Assembly (NCBI GenBank): GCA_030248195.1
Contig: JASAND010006515.1
Location: 1 to 64,000, forward strand
Source of the DNA: Trissonchulus latispiculum
Taxonomy: Eukaryota > Nematoda > Enoplea > Enoplida > Ironidae
Direction of reading: 5' to 3'
Length of the DNA stretch: 64,000 bases
Part shown: positions 1 through 12,721 of the stretch, in pieces
Layout: each line of letters opens with the position of its first letter
Numbering within the stretch: position 1 is the stretch's first letter
Notes under the pieces: generated by a model
What the model was told of the DNA's origin: nothing
Seen by the model: only the letters and a program-made list of their open reading frames with translations
Databases searched by the model: none
Made by a program: the position numbers and the translations under genes

Positions 1-846
<846 letters not shown>

Positions 847-1773
847 TTAAGGGGGCGCTTCCATTATCGGGATTATTGATGTAAAATTTGGACCGATTGC
901 TCAATTTTAAAGAAATCCCAACTGAAGTTACTTTGGTTGGCGGGGCATGTTTTGACAAAATTTCAGTAACTGAGGCCATCTGCTTGACTAGCTACCATTA
1001 TGGCTTAGAAAATCGAAATTCTATTAAAGCCCCAAACGATTAATTCGAACGCACTACGTGAAAGAGCATAAAAAGAGCTTTACAATGATGTGCATATCAC
1101 TTCTGCACGTGGTTTCTTTCAAAAGTTACAGGCGGTTGAATAATTGGCAAATTTACGTTGACCATTCTCATTTCGTTTAGCAAAGTAAAAACTAACAGTT
1201 CGAAAATGAATTTTAAAGGATATTTCATGATGCTTTTGTGTTGGATTTGTTTATTATTTTATAAAATGCACTACGCAACTTATTAAAATCATAATATATG
1301 TGCAAAACAAAAGCAATTAGAGCGAAATTTTCCAATTTAACTTTCTCATAAATGCTTCGACCAAAGTTGCTCAAATTTTGCATGTACGTTTATTAAAGAG
1401 GTACGCAGGGGCACTTTTTTCATTTTTTGTTTAAACCTTAAATTCCGTGAGATATCGACTTCTAAAGTTTTTGAACGTTTATAAAATACTCAAAATTGCA
1501 CAAATCAAAAAAATGAAAAAAGTGCCCCTGCATTAGGTCCGTTTATAGATTTGTGCAAAATTTGAGCTACTTTTATTTAGCCGTTAATGAGTGACACCAT
1601 TTTGAAAATTTGAAATTATCCCTCTTGTGTAAGTTGCAAGCCAAGCAATAAATTTTTCAAACACAGCAAATTACTAGTACTTAGCACCAACTATCGTTGT
1701 TGAAAATTTGAAAGAGATTGGTTGAGAATTGAATGCAGGAGAACCGGTCCCGGTAATGGAAGCGCCCCCTTAA
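847..1773. mobile_element. TTAA-flanked inverted-repeat MITE, copy 1
   Basis: Both ends carry an inverted repeat of about 23 bp. The left end begins GGGGGCGCTTCCATTATCGG and the right end is its reverse complement with one or two mismatches. Each end is bordered by TTAA (847-850 and 1770-1773), the target duplication used by piggyBac-type transposases. The 919-bp interior has no long open frame, so this is a non-autonomous element. An internal near-inverted stretch with GTGCCCCTG-like sequence around 1400-1545 suggests further secondary structure. Assignment to piggyBac rests on TTAA alone, because the terminal bases are not the classic CCC..GGG type. Confidence 0.8.
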
Positions 1774-2480
1774 GCAACTTTCTAGCTTATCTAGATATAG
1801 CCAACTTTCCTATAGTTTCTTCAAAAACTTATGATCTTTGCAAGCATTTAGTAATCCACTGCTTTTTGAGCTACAAGTAAGTGAAGGGTGTTAATTTGAA
1901 GATACCAAAGAGGCAATAATCGGAGGCATGGTCAGTTACTATTCTATAGGCTTCCATGTAAGACAATGCCGATTTTGCAAAAACACGACGAAATGTTTTT
2001 CTGGCTTTTTGGAAAATTTAACGTGTAAGCTAGAGAGGTGTCACTTAGCAGACGCGTTCAACCAAAAATATCTCGGGACAGTTTTTAGTTGCGCAGATAG
2101 CTGCTTTCTAGCTAGATTTCTCGCTAGATAAAAAGTTGGGAAAGTTAGTAAAACGCAAGTTGCGCACACGGTTTAGCTAATTTCTCCATAACGACAAGCG
2201 ATTTTATAATAACTGCAAAAGGCCCCCAGCTGCTCAACAGAGGCATTGAATGATGCAATCTCTGCTTCCTGTAAACATTTACTTTAACCTGCAAAAAATC
2301 AGACAAGTTTCTAAAAGCCAATAAAAATATTTGGAAAACCAAAATTGGTTTCATTGCATTCATTAAAAAGAGAAAATGTTCTGCTGCATTATGGTATAAA
2401 ACTGGCTTCCTAACTCCGAGTATTGTGTGAGTTATATTGGTTCAATTCAAACTTGATGTTTTCAAAAGGAATAACTACCA
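1774..2480. other. Spacer between the two TTAA elements
   Basis: AT-rich sequence with only short open frames and no recognisable protein. No RNA gene or repeat structure noticed. Confidence 0.45.
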
Positions 2481-5400
2481 TAAGGAGGCACTTGCATTTT
2501 CTGGGTTATGGATGTAAAATTTGGACCGCTTACTCAATTTTAAAGAAATGCCAACTGTATACACTTTTTTGGCGTATTTTGACAAAATTTCGGCAACCGA
2601 AGCCGCGTGAATGGATAGTTACCGCTACGGTTTGAAAACAAAAATTATTGAAGCTCCGTATGATAAATTCGAATGCCTAGGTGAAAGAGCATAAAAAGAC
2701 CTTTTACAGCAATGTGCATATCTCTTCTATAAGCTAAAAGTTACGGGCGGTTGAATATATAGCCAATTTAGGTTGACCATTCCCATTGCGTATGGCAAAG
2801 TAAAAACCAATTGTAGTATAGGCAGTAGCGGAAGAGGCTTCTACATCTCCTCCAATTTCATTTCATGAAGCATTTCGTGATTTTCCTTTAAAAACCCTTA
2901 AAAATCAATGTAAAACCCGTAAACTTCCCTTAAAAATAGTTAGCATTGTTATTCATTCATTTACTGGAGTGTCTGGTATTTGTGATGAGTTTTCGGATGC
3001 GAAAACGTATATTTTGTGATGTAGTGCTATCTTCATGGTTAACTTTCGTGAAATTATCAAAATTATTCATGTCTTTAAATAACCGTAAAGATAACACTAC
3101 ACGGAAATGTCTTTATTGTTGGCTTGTCGAAGTCAATTCAACAGCAAAATTTACTTATATCAATCCATATTTCGCAATGCAATTTTCCCACTAAAATTCA
3201 TTGCCAACCATATCAGCGACCTGCGACCAACAATCTATATGTCGCTATGGATGAAGTGCAGCCTACCACTGACTCATTTTGGACAATGATTGTGGCATTT
3301 AGCTGGGGCTGCTAAAGTGTCCAGTTAACTTAACCAACTTTACCGACTTCCGAATTTTCCATGCTTGACCAGAGACAATGGTGAGCATAGGATAACGTGG
3401 GGGATGGGGAGTGGCGGAGACCCTCCAGACCGACAAAAAACGGGTAGACGCCCTCAGCGAAAAGGAAAAAGGACAGACCCGCTCATCCAGAAAAAAAATG
3501 GGTAGACCCCCTCAGCGATTTTCACTTAAAATTTTGTTAAGTTTTTAGCGAAGTTTAGCATTGTTTTCAAAAAATTTCTTAAAAATCGCTAAAAATTGTC
3601 ATTTTTTACTAATTTTTGGTCAAAAACATTAAAAATTCGCACCTTTTGCTAATTTCGGGGCAGACTCCCTTACAATTTTGGATTTTTTCCGGGATAGACC
3701 CCTCGCTGAGGTCAGGGTAGACCCCCAGAATCGGACCCTGTGTTAATGTATGATGGTAAGATCTTTGTAGCTGTAGCCATACCAATTATACCATATGCTT
3801 TTGGACGAGCCATTCCTGTACATACCGGAAGGAGTATCTACCATCGTACATCTTCATCAACTGTGTACTAGAAGTATGCCATGCCTGAGCCTGAAATTGC
3901 GCCACATCGGCGACCGACCATTTCAAACGTAATCTGGTAGACCACCAGATTTTGTGATCCAGCGAGAGAAAGATGTGGGCTAAAAGCCTCACCGTCTGAG
4001 ATTCCTTACCGAACTCACAACTCAAATCAACATGCAAGCGGGCAATGCAAAAGGAGAACAATTCTTGTGTTGTGCATGAAACTGTCAAAACCGACGACAG
4101 TTCTCTAAGCTATCAATTTGGTAGACCGCGAGATACACCGTAAACTTGGACTGTATACGGCTCAGCCTTATAGGAAGCCAAACTTCACGACTGTTCATCT
4201 AATCAACCCAATCAACTGCCCTATGGATCACCAATGGACCACTCCGAAAAGTCAAAGGGACCTACCTAAATCTACTTCCTAAAAAAGCTATACAACTTGA
4301 AAACCCAAGCAAACCGGGTGAAACGCGAATGTAACTATCGTTATTGTTATTGTTATAGTTTTTGTTTTCTTTGTCTCAGTGAACAATGGAGGAAATCTGG
4401 TGACTTGATCCGTTGTAGCTAGTTGTTAATAGTGTTAGGCTGTAGAAAGCACTGATGTGTAACGAAGGCTTTTTATGGAAAGCTAATAAATTAGTATTGA
4501 CTTATCATCGATCATGTGCAGCGGCGCTGATTACAACACACAACACCTTTAGTTGAAAAGTTTCTTTGGACAGGTACGGCGGAAACTAGATTTTGGGGCT
4601 CCATCTACCTTCCTTGTGGCAATTATTTGGGATTCGCCTGAATTTCTCTAACTCCCATTGACTTCTAACTTCATTTCAATTATCTAACTAAACTTGTATT
4701 CCCGCTTCTATTTCGGTGTCTAGTTTCCATCCCCAAGTTTCCCCCATTTTCTCCTCCATTTTACGCTTCTGCCTCCCCTCCCCCAATTCCTTGTTGGTAG
4801 CCAGTAAGTTGATTTGATCCCTAATTTCCTTGACTTGCCTGCCTCATTGTTTATATTTTCTAAAACCGTTAGTTGCCTAATTTAATTTTGTTAGTTTAAT
4901 CTTATTGCTGAGCTATTTACAATTTCTAGGTAAACGCTCTGGGATTAGCCCGGAGTACTTTTAAGCGAGTTCTTAATCCAATCTCCCCCTTTCAACCAGG
5001 CGCCAGTTGGTCCGGCGTCCCCTCAAAATTCATGCTCCCCCAAATCTGGCGAGGACTGCCCGGAGTGAAAAGAGAGCCGCCTGTACAAAATCTCGAGGGT
5101 AGTCAGGGTTTGTGTTACTTTGTGCCAGTCCTCACGTAATTTATGGAGGTGCGGTGGTTCTAATCCCTGACCTCACATATTACACAATCGTTCGAAAATG
5201 AATTCTAAAGGATTTTTCACGATGCTTTCGTGTTGGATTTGTTTACTAGTTTGTGAAGTAAGTACACTGTGCAACTTATTAATTGCATAATATATGCGCA
5301 AACGATTATTGAAAAATTTTCCAAATCATTCTTCTCCTAAATATTCAACCAAAGCTTTTCAAATGATTCTTGTACCTTTATTTTAGAGGTACGCAGGGGA

Positions 5401-5738
5401 AGTTTTAGTTATTATTTAAATTGTATTTTCCGTTAAACATTGATTTTCAGTTTTTGAACATAAATAAAATTCTCTAAATTGCATAAATCGAAAAACTGAA
5501 AAATTGCCCCCATAGGTTTACAGAATTGTGCAAAATGTGAGCTAATTTCATTCAGCCGTTAATGAATGACACCGTTTTGAAAATTAAACTTGTCTCTGTG
5601 GTGTAAGTGGGAAGCCAAGCACTGGATTCTTCAAATTGCTAGTATTTAACACCAGTTACCACTGCTGAAAGTTTTAAATGGACTGGTTGAAAAAGTACTC
5701 AGGAGAACCGTTCCCGGTCCTGCAAGCGCCTCTCTTAA
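2481..5738. mobile_element. TTAA-type MITE, copy 2, split by a nested insertion
   Basis: Bases 2481-2811 align along their length with the left third of copy 1 (for example the shared TGTAAAATTTGGACCG). Bases 5185-5738 align with the remaining two thirds and end in a degraded inverted terminus followed by TTAA (5735-5738). The left terminus is also decayed, with ATAAGGAGGCAC where copy 1 has TTAAGGGGGCGC. Without the insert at 2812-5184 this copy would be about 885 bp, close to the 919 bp of copy 1. It is more diverged than a recent duplicate would be. Confidence 0.8.
2812..5184. mobile_element. Nested TG...CA insertion, probably a decayed LTR-type element
   Basis: The block interrupts MITE copy 2. 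It starts TGTAGTATAGG, ends ATATTACA, and is flanked on both sides by CAAT (2808-2811 and 5185-5188). That looks like a 4-bp target duplication of an integrase-type element. I could not find matching LTRs at the two ends, so it may be one long LTR, a deletion derivative or a non-autonomous element. About 3700-4310 has a coding-like texture with many stops. Bases 3420-3730 contain repeated GTAGACCCCC-like motifs. No intact domain is recognised. Confidence 0.5.
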
Positions 5739-6164
5739 GTGTACAAAAAGCAATTAACGCACTACAGAGGCTCCTGTTCTCGTAAAGTGTACAACTGTCC
5801 TTCAAAGATTTAATCTGCCATTGTTGATTGCATGAAATCACTTGAAGTACTAAAGAAGCAGTGTACATAGCCCTTCAGCCAAATTTCAGCAGACGCTAAA
5901 TTTTAATAGCCATTTTAAAATTGTTATTGTTTTCATAGCTCACGCTAAGTTACTAATTTAAAAATTAACATTGCTGCGATTCAATGCCGCTCTTTTAACA
6001 TTGTCCTCGGCTTTGAAACCAATTCCAGAGTTTGGACGTTGCGGCATGCCTAATGCTTAACTAACTTCACTTCATTCTTTTAAAGACCAGTATGAATTAA
6101 CATGTATGCCATTACTAAATATTTAATCTATTTTAAATTTATAGTTGTTTCAAATTTTTCTATT
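5739..6164. other. Intergenic, downstream of the minus-strand gene
   Basis: AT-rich spacer between the TTAA element and the stop codon of the minus-strand gene. It must contain that gene's 3' UTR, but I did not identify a polyadenylation site with confidence. Confidence 0.4.
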
Positions 6165-8132
6165 TTAAATATTGGCGAACAGCTCCATAAGATCAGCCCC
6201 GTTCGACATGCTGACATCATTGACAGCATTCCAGTTATTTTCCAGGAAATTTTGAATCAACGCCTGCGCGGCCATTGCATCGACGGCGTTTTCAGCGTTT
6301 ACGACAACCACAGAAATAACATTCTCACATCCAGTCAACGGGAGCGAAGCCATGCCAATTTCGACTGCCCCAGATGCCAGCAAGTTTAGGGCAGCTACTG
6401 AAACAAAGGTTACAAAGTTGCTGAAATTTGCAGATAAAATTTAAGACTATCCAACTGCAAGTTTCACAGATATCTTATATAATTTAATATTTTGGAAAAA
6501 ATTCATACAGTGGATAGAAGGATCGTCGAACTAAGAATAAGATGGTGCCCTTGCAAAATATTATGATGGCTTCTGCTTTCATATAATACTAAGAGGCGAC
6601 CAAAGAGATTTCAGGTCTTTAGTTCAACCAATTAATTAATAAATAAAACAGATAACTAAACAATTGGCTGTGTAAGTAAGTAGTAGCAGTAAGTAGTAGT
6701 AAGTAAGTAGCAAACATCTAAAAATTATCGTCAACACGAATTTGGAACTGCTATAATTATCCAAATCTATTCTCATAACATTAAACCTGTATGATGTTGC
6801 AAATTGTCGACCGGATTAATCGATCCAGCCATCAGAGGGTTGACTATGGAGTTGACAAAATGTGCGGCAGCAAAGTTATTGTCAACAAATGAAGATGGTC
6901 TTCTCATTTGTCCTAAAAAGGTTTTTCTGAAAATATAGGTTTCTAACAAATTTAGCAAATTGAAAACATGTAATTTCAATCCAACTAGACATTCTGGACT
7001 TTACAATTATTTCGTTTCCTACAGATTAAGATACTCGGGATAAAAAGCACTTCGACTACCTTGCGGTGTCAGACTCGAGACAGATTTTGGGAATACGATC
7101 TGCGAAAAGGATAACCTTACCATACAGGCTGGATCTAAGGGGTCCAATATTTCCGATTAGTCCAAGATATCCACCCGATGGAAGATCCGGTCCAAGTTGG
7201 GTCGAGATGAGTTCCAGAAATTTAGAAATGTCGTCATTAGTCAGTTGATTAAGAATATCCGCCGAACGGTAGCTCTGTGTCAACACTTCAACTAACATTC
7301 GCAGAGAGCTGGCTGCGAGAGCTTCCAGATCCTGATTCGCCATCAACTGTTGAACAGAGAAGGATTGACGTAATCGATTTAGGCGATCAATCAGACAGTT
7401 TGTGATGCCAAGATTGTTGATAGCTAAACAAACATTTAACATCAAGGACCATATGATTCCATAGATATAATGTATAGCTAATGTGTGTACTCGGTTGACT
7501 CTTTTGGAAAATGTATTAAGGGTTTGTTTGCACAAGCTTAGATTTTAACTTTATTAATTTTAAGTTTGTTCTAATTTTCTTGACCTTGTATCAATATTCC
7601 AATTTTAGAGGGTCTTTACCCTACTTGTTAGAGTGTGCTCGCAAGTTTCATTTGATGCTATCCATTGCCTTATTCTGTCTTACCCATTTCACAAACGGTT
7701 CGCTGGTCGATATTGTTGAAAAGATTGGCAACATTGCCTTGCAAAGAATTCTTCCCCATTTGATAAGCAGGTGACAATGTTCGTCCATCTATGACTATGT
7801 ATTTAGCATTATCTCCGAGTCCGGCAACAGGATTGGCCAAACCGCCAAGCCCGGCAGCATCAATGAATCTCACGCCGCTTACTCGATCCATTCCATTGCT
7901 ATCGTCGTTAAAAAGACTGTCGAAGAGGTTATTGTAGTTGACAACTTTCGTACTAACTTCTCCCGTAGCAAGAAGACGGCCATTGTCGAAGATTTGGTCC
8001 GTAGAGCTCAGCAAGGTTCGCAACAATTCTTCAATACTGCTCTGGTCTGCGTTCAGGAACTGGAAACCGTTGTTGGGACGATTATAGTAGGGGTTGCTGT
8101 AATGCAGGCCATGGCACATAGCAACCAATGAT
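6165..8132 (-). CDS. Unrecognised multi-exon protein gene (four 3' exons; 5' end not found)
   Basis: Four minus-strand exons are supported by splice signals and unbroken phase: 8132-7684, 7423-7121, 6912-6787 and 6397-6165 (stop included). The first three are followed by GT donors (7683, 7120, 6786) and preceded by AG acceptors. The three introns between them are all phase 1, and the 1111 nt read through without a stop for 369 residues. The protein is rich in Ala, Leu, Asn, Ser and Gly, with amphipathic helical stretches such as NQDLEALAASSLRMLVEVL and few cysteines. It ends in an acidic, Leu-rich tail (LMELFANI). The exon at 8132 opens with an AG acceptor and two borrowed bases, so the start codon lies further upstream, beyond 8132. 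I do not recognise the family. The composition would suit a secreted or structural protein, but no signal peptide is visible because the first exon is missing. Confidence 0.65.
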
Positions 8133-9712
8133 CTAAAAGCAAGAAAATGGTACAGAAATCTTACATCGTTGTTTTAAAATTTGAGGTAGCTAAAACCATA
8201 GAGACCAAGGGGTTCACCCCTTCATACTTTCTATAGGCTCTCATTCCATCTTGTAATTTTGATATTTCCATTAGAACATTTAAGATGTAGAACCTAGTCT
8301 TTGGAGACGCATTTCTTCTTTTCGGAACAGAACTGTAACCGGAACCATGACAAAATGGATACTACAAAATCGGAAAGAATTTCTGTGGGCTGAATTTAGA
8401 GCAATTCGATTAGAATTGCTCAATGCTATTGGAACCATACTTTATTTTACTATAAACTGTGGGAAGAGGCCAACAGCTCACGTTAAATTGCGAATAGAAA
8501 TACTATCATGTTAGTTTGCGGTTCTCAGTCAATACATGAGAGGTGGAATAGAAAGTGGATGGACGAAATTGAAAACACACTATTTTTAATATTTTCGTGG
8601 ATGCTACTGTACTGAGAGGTATTGAGAACAAATTCGAGATAAAATCTTGTGTCAGCATTGAACAAGGTCGCACTCAGGTCCAAGATAAAACTTACAAAAT
8701 GATTAGACTGGACATGTCAAAATTGCAAACTTTATCGTACAACGGCTAGTTTAGACTCAGCTTTATATATTTAGAGGTTTAGTCACATACTGGCAGTGGG
8801 CGCATTTCGTCTGGAAATCCCAGATATCTCAACAATTTGAAGTAGGTTCTCTTTCGGTACTGCCACGAAAGTAAATGTTTTAGAAAATTCTGTATATCTG
8901 ATGATACGTTCATCATTCCTAAAAATGGATTGGTTAACAGCTGGTACTAAATTTTAGACTGTAGACGTTTTGTTGGAGCATAAAGATTGTGCAAGGCTGA
9001 AACGCTTAAGTTGAGAAACAATATACTGCTCGATTTTCCGAGCTTCGGTACTCCAATGTGGATCAATGAAGTATCCGAATGCTGGTGCAAAACGCTTCTG
9101 AGAGTACCAAGACTCTTAAAATGGAAAGAGAGACAAAGTCTCTACGGCAGTATCACTAAGCCGAACAATATGAGCTCTGTATAAACGGGTAGATTCCAAA
9201 GCCTTCGATAGTTTGCGCACTATCCAGGAATGTGACTGTGGAAACTTGCGACTTACGTTGGATTTCGAGTCTTTTGTGTTTCTTCACGAGAGACTTTGGA
9301 AATCTGCTACCGTTTTTTGGAATTTGACAGCATGTATGAATGAAAACGTGCTGCCACTGATCTTTCACGTTCTTCCTGTAATAAATCTTGGGAAGATAAA
9401 GACTTCAAAGTCAGAATCCTTTGATTGATAATACAATAATTGTGCATCATGAAGCAAAGTTAATCGTCTTAATAGATCTTGTCAGACTGATCGTCTTTAG
9501 GAGTGATCCTATCCGAGTGTAGGGATTCTTAAGAGTACTGGGCGCCTATAGCCCAGCAGCAGGGGTCACCGTCTATCCACTAGCCTGCAGATAGTGATCA
9601 TGGTGGTAATGTCAAGCTAACAACTCAGTAAGTTGCTTTGTATAACTCATATCTATTTTTTGAACTGAAGATCAGTTCCTACATATAGATGAGAGCACGC
9701 TCTGACGTGCAT
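8133..9712. other. Probable intron/upstream region of the minus-strand gene
   Basis: Must include the intron preceding the exon at 8132 and probably the unseen first exon(s). No minus-strand segment here has a convincing protein-like frame bounded by splice sites in the right phase. Confidence 0.35.
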
Positions 9713-9768
9713 CGTGCTACAAATTATTTGTAGCACGCTGCAGCGTGCTACAAATAATTTGTAGCACG
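9713..9768. repeat. Perfect 56-bp nested palindrome
   Basis: The 56 bases are an exact inverted repeat centred on a CTGCAG. Each half is itself a near-palindrome (GTGCTACAAA-TTA-TTTGTAGCAC). The sequence could extrude a cruciform or form a four-way hairpin in RNA. Related GCACG/CGTGC words continue at 9691-9712 and again near 9981, so the palindrome may be the terminus of a larger inverted-repeat element. Confidence 0.9.
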
Positions 9769-10627
9769 GAGATTACGTAATATCAGTATGTGATCTTATC
9801 TCGATAAAAATTAAATTTTTGCATTTTAACGGATTTTAATCACGATGTGCTTATTTTTGGAACTAAAACTAGATAAATATAGTCGGGGATAAATATAGTC
9901 GCGCTTCGCGCACTCGTGTCGCACACTCGGAGCTTCCCGCACGATGAGCGTACATATCTGTGAATGCACTAAAAGCCGTGCTACAAAGTATACTTGTAAA
10001 ACATGTGAATATATAACAGGTTGGCGTTCGATATATTACATTACCTTGATCGGACCATTTAAATACAAACTGTATTATCCATGTACTTCTTGATTTGATA
10101 ATATAGCACAGTTAACACAAAAATAGGTGCTATTCAAATTGGCGCCGAAACATTGTAACTGTCAAGACGTCAAGGAGGGAAAGGTTCGGCGAACTTCTGA
10201 AAAATTTTTAAAGCTGTTGCTACGTCAGAGCAACGTATTGCAGGGGCTCAAAGCTACAGTTTTACTGAAGCGGTTTAAATTACCATGTTTCATTTGGAAG
10301 GTTTAACAAATCTCTAGATGTTAGTACAAAACGCTCAACAAACTTGTTAGTGCAGATAATGATCTGGTTATTCAGGTTTTTGAACGCAGTATCAAAACTA
10401 AGCCAGGATTAATCGTTTTTCCTGTTTCACTAAGGCATGCTTGCATTTTTACATAATTGTGCATGTTTTTATCGTTTAGCAAGAACTTTTATCTGCTATT
10501 TTATATTTGTGCAAAGTTGAATTCAAGTCAACAGCAGCGCATATTGCAAGTGTTGGTTGAGTAAATCGATGTACCATCCTTGTTGAAATTCTTTGGAGTT
10601 AATCTTTCTGCTTACTTGTTATGTTAT
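9769..10627. other. Intergenic, no supported gene
   Basis: Contains a short direct repeat of ATAAATATAGTCG near 9873-9901, next to a CG-rich patch at 9899-9950. Nothing else recognised. Confidence 0.4.
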
Positions 10628-11154
10628 CAAGAGTCCATGATTTTCTCACATATATACAAGAAGAGGAGCTCTCCAGAAGGCTTCTCTTGATGTCATAGCA
10701 CCGCAGTGCTCTGAATATAATATTCGAGTACTTTACCTTTCTCGAATGAATCGACAATCATACCCCTTTCCGCTTCGTGGGAGGGGGACAGCTACAACAG
10801 GTCTCCATTTGGGGGATCGTCACCAGTCAGTCAAATAGCAGAAACCTCCTTCTTTATTTGATGGGAGTAGTGCAGAGGAATAGGAAAGTTTCAGTTTATT
10901 TCAAGATGGTCTCCGCTTGGATGGGAAAGGAAGATCGCCAACAGCCAATTAATTTCATACAATCTTAGCCTGTATGACCTACCCCCCCCCACGAAATTGG
11001 GACCTCTATTGGCAAACCTCCTCCTTCAAATGGGAAAGAGGTTTGCTTGTGGACCCTCCGAACGGGGAAAATATTCGTTTGTTGTGGTTGAAGCACCAAG
11101 AGAAGCCTTCTGGTAGCTTCTGGTAGCTTTCTCGTCTTCGATCATGCACTCTTG
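10628..11154. mobile_element. Foldback element, diverged relative of the 36.8-kb element
   Basis: Begins CAAGAGTCCATGATT and ends with an inverted counterpart, CATGCACTCTTG. The interior has shorter inverted blocks (AGAAGGCTTCTCTT against AAGAGAAGCCTTCT). Its centre shares a diagnostic stretch with the element at 36758-37473: CGCCAACAGCCAAT, then a run to a C-rich tract. Both therefore belong to one family. No open frame of note. Confidence 0.65.
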
Positions 11155-11547
<393 letters not shown>

Positions 11548-11923
11548 CACTTTTATTGTGTAAAGTCTGTCCGTATAAATCAGATAATGCACAGTGCAGT
11601 GTGCGCATTGCTAAGTTACACTTACACTGAAGGGGGTGAGGTCTAGGTCTGGGAGGGTGACATCCCCCCTCCCCCCCCCCACAAGGTAGCGTGCATAAAT
11701 CAATGAATGCACGCCTTCCTGCCACACTACACCCGCATGCTGCAAAGTATACTTACAGCGTGATCTCGTAAACTCTATGTAACCTATATTTATATCTCGA
11801 AACGTTTAGCTAATTGCGAGCTTCAACTGGCTTAAAAAGTGATAGGATATACAGGATTGGGTTGCAGATTCCTAATCTTCAGATCTCGTCGGAAGCCTGA
11901 CACATAACGGACTCCTCGAACAT

Positions 11924-11956
<33 letters not shown>

Positions 11957-12002
11957 GTAGTAGTAGTAGTAGCAGTAGTAGTAGTAGTAGTAGTACTAGT
12001 AG

Positions 12003-12040
<38 letters not shown>

Positions 12041-12100
12041 TTATTATTATTAGTATTATTATTATTATCATTATTATTATTATTAGTAGTAGTAGTAGTA
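11924..12100. repeat. Compound (ATT)n/(AGT)n trinucleotide repeat
   Basis: Alternating blocks of ATT, TAG/AGT and AAT trinucleotides over about 177 bp. The blocks switch between a motif and its complement (TTA, then TAA, then TTA), which makes the array partly self-complementary. Poly-Ile/Leu readings of the minus strand are artefacts. Confidence 0.95.
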
Positions 12101-12289
12101 TTTACGCATGGATACTGATTAAAATGAAGTTATAGTTTCCAGTGTAGAATCCTAGGTTTGCATATTCACCTCAAGCTTCTTACTTGAAGTATTACAAAGT
12201 TTTTAAACGTTAGAATTTCACAGAAGTTATGGAACTAAGATACACCTTAAATTTCAGGACAGGGAAGTTACTGGTGACGTTGTTTAATT

Positions 12290-12670
12290 ATGAAAACCAT
12301 TTGGTTGGTTATCAGTCTACTTGCTGTTGGTCGATGCAAAAGAGATGATAGTAATCTGGTGGAGGCAACTCAATTCTGCGTTACTGATTGCCTAAATGAC
12401 AACATGTCTGCTTTTTCCAGTTCACATGATGTGAAAAAAGCTTGTGATCTTTTCAACAGTCAAATGGGTAAATTCGAATCCTGTGTTCGAGATTGCCCTT
12501 TCGGCGACAGTTTGTGGGAAACTGCCAAAAGCCCACTACAAAAGAAAATTAATGATCTTGAAACATTATGTAACAGTGCAGCACCTACGTATACTGCAAG
12601 CTCTCAATTTGCTTTTTATTGGGTTAATGGCTTGTGCATTTTGATTGTGTATATTTTGTCAATATTTTAA
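12290..12670 (+). CDS. Small secreted Cys-rich protein
   Basis: A 126-residue open frame starts MKTIWLVISLLAVGRC, a good signal peptide with likely cleavage near residue 16-18. The mature part has cysteines at about residues 30, 34, 52, 65, 69, 94 and 116. Two of the pairs are CxxxC (30/34 and 65/69), a spacing that often staples helical hairpins. The C-terminus is strongly hydrophobic, which could be a GPI-anchor signal or a tail anchor. An AG acceptor at about 12257 precedes the start codon, so a 5' UTR intron is likely. I do not recognise the family with certainty. Secreted nematode proteins of the T20D4.11-like kind have similar organisation, but that link is an inference. Part of the 3' coding region is duplicated just downstream. 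Confidence 0.55.
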   Translation: MKTIWLVISLLAVGRCKRDDSNLVEATQFCVTDCLNDNMSAFSSSHDVKKACDLFNSQMGKFESCVRDCPFGDSLWETAKSPLQKKINDLETLCNSAAPTYTASSQFAFYWVNGLCILIVYILSIF

Positions 12671-12721
12671 TGGAGTTTTATGTATATTTTGAAATACTTA
12701 GTTTTTTGAACACACTTACAG

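Noticed and set aside
3786..4088. 100-codon minus-strand frame in the nested insertion
   Set aside because: No domain recognised. The plus strand of the same region looks like a decayed retroelement reading, so an independent gene is not supported.
6102..7774. Plus-strand frames overlapping the minus-strand gene (6102-6389, 7066-7248, 7580-7774)
   Set aside because: Shadows of exons whose splice sites and phase are consistent only on the minus strand.
11832..12071. Poly-Ile/Leu membrane-like peptide on the minus strand
   Set aside because: Translation of the ATT/AGT trinucleotide array.
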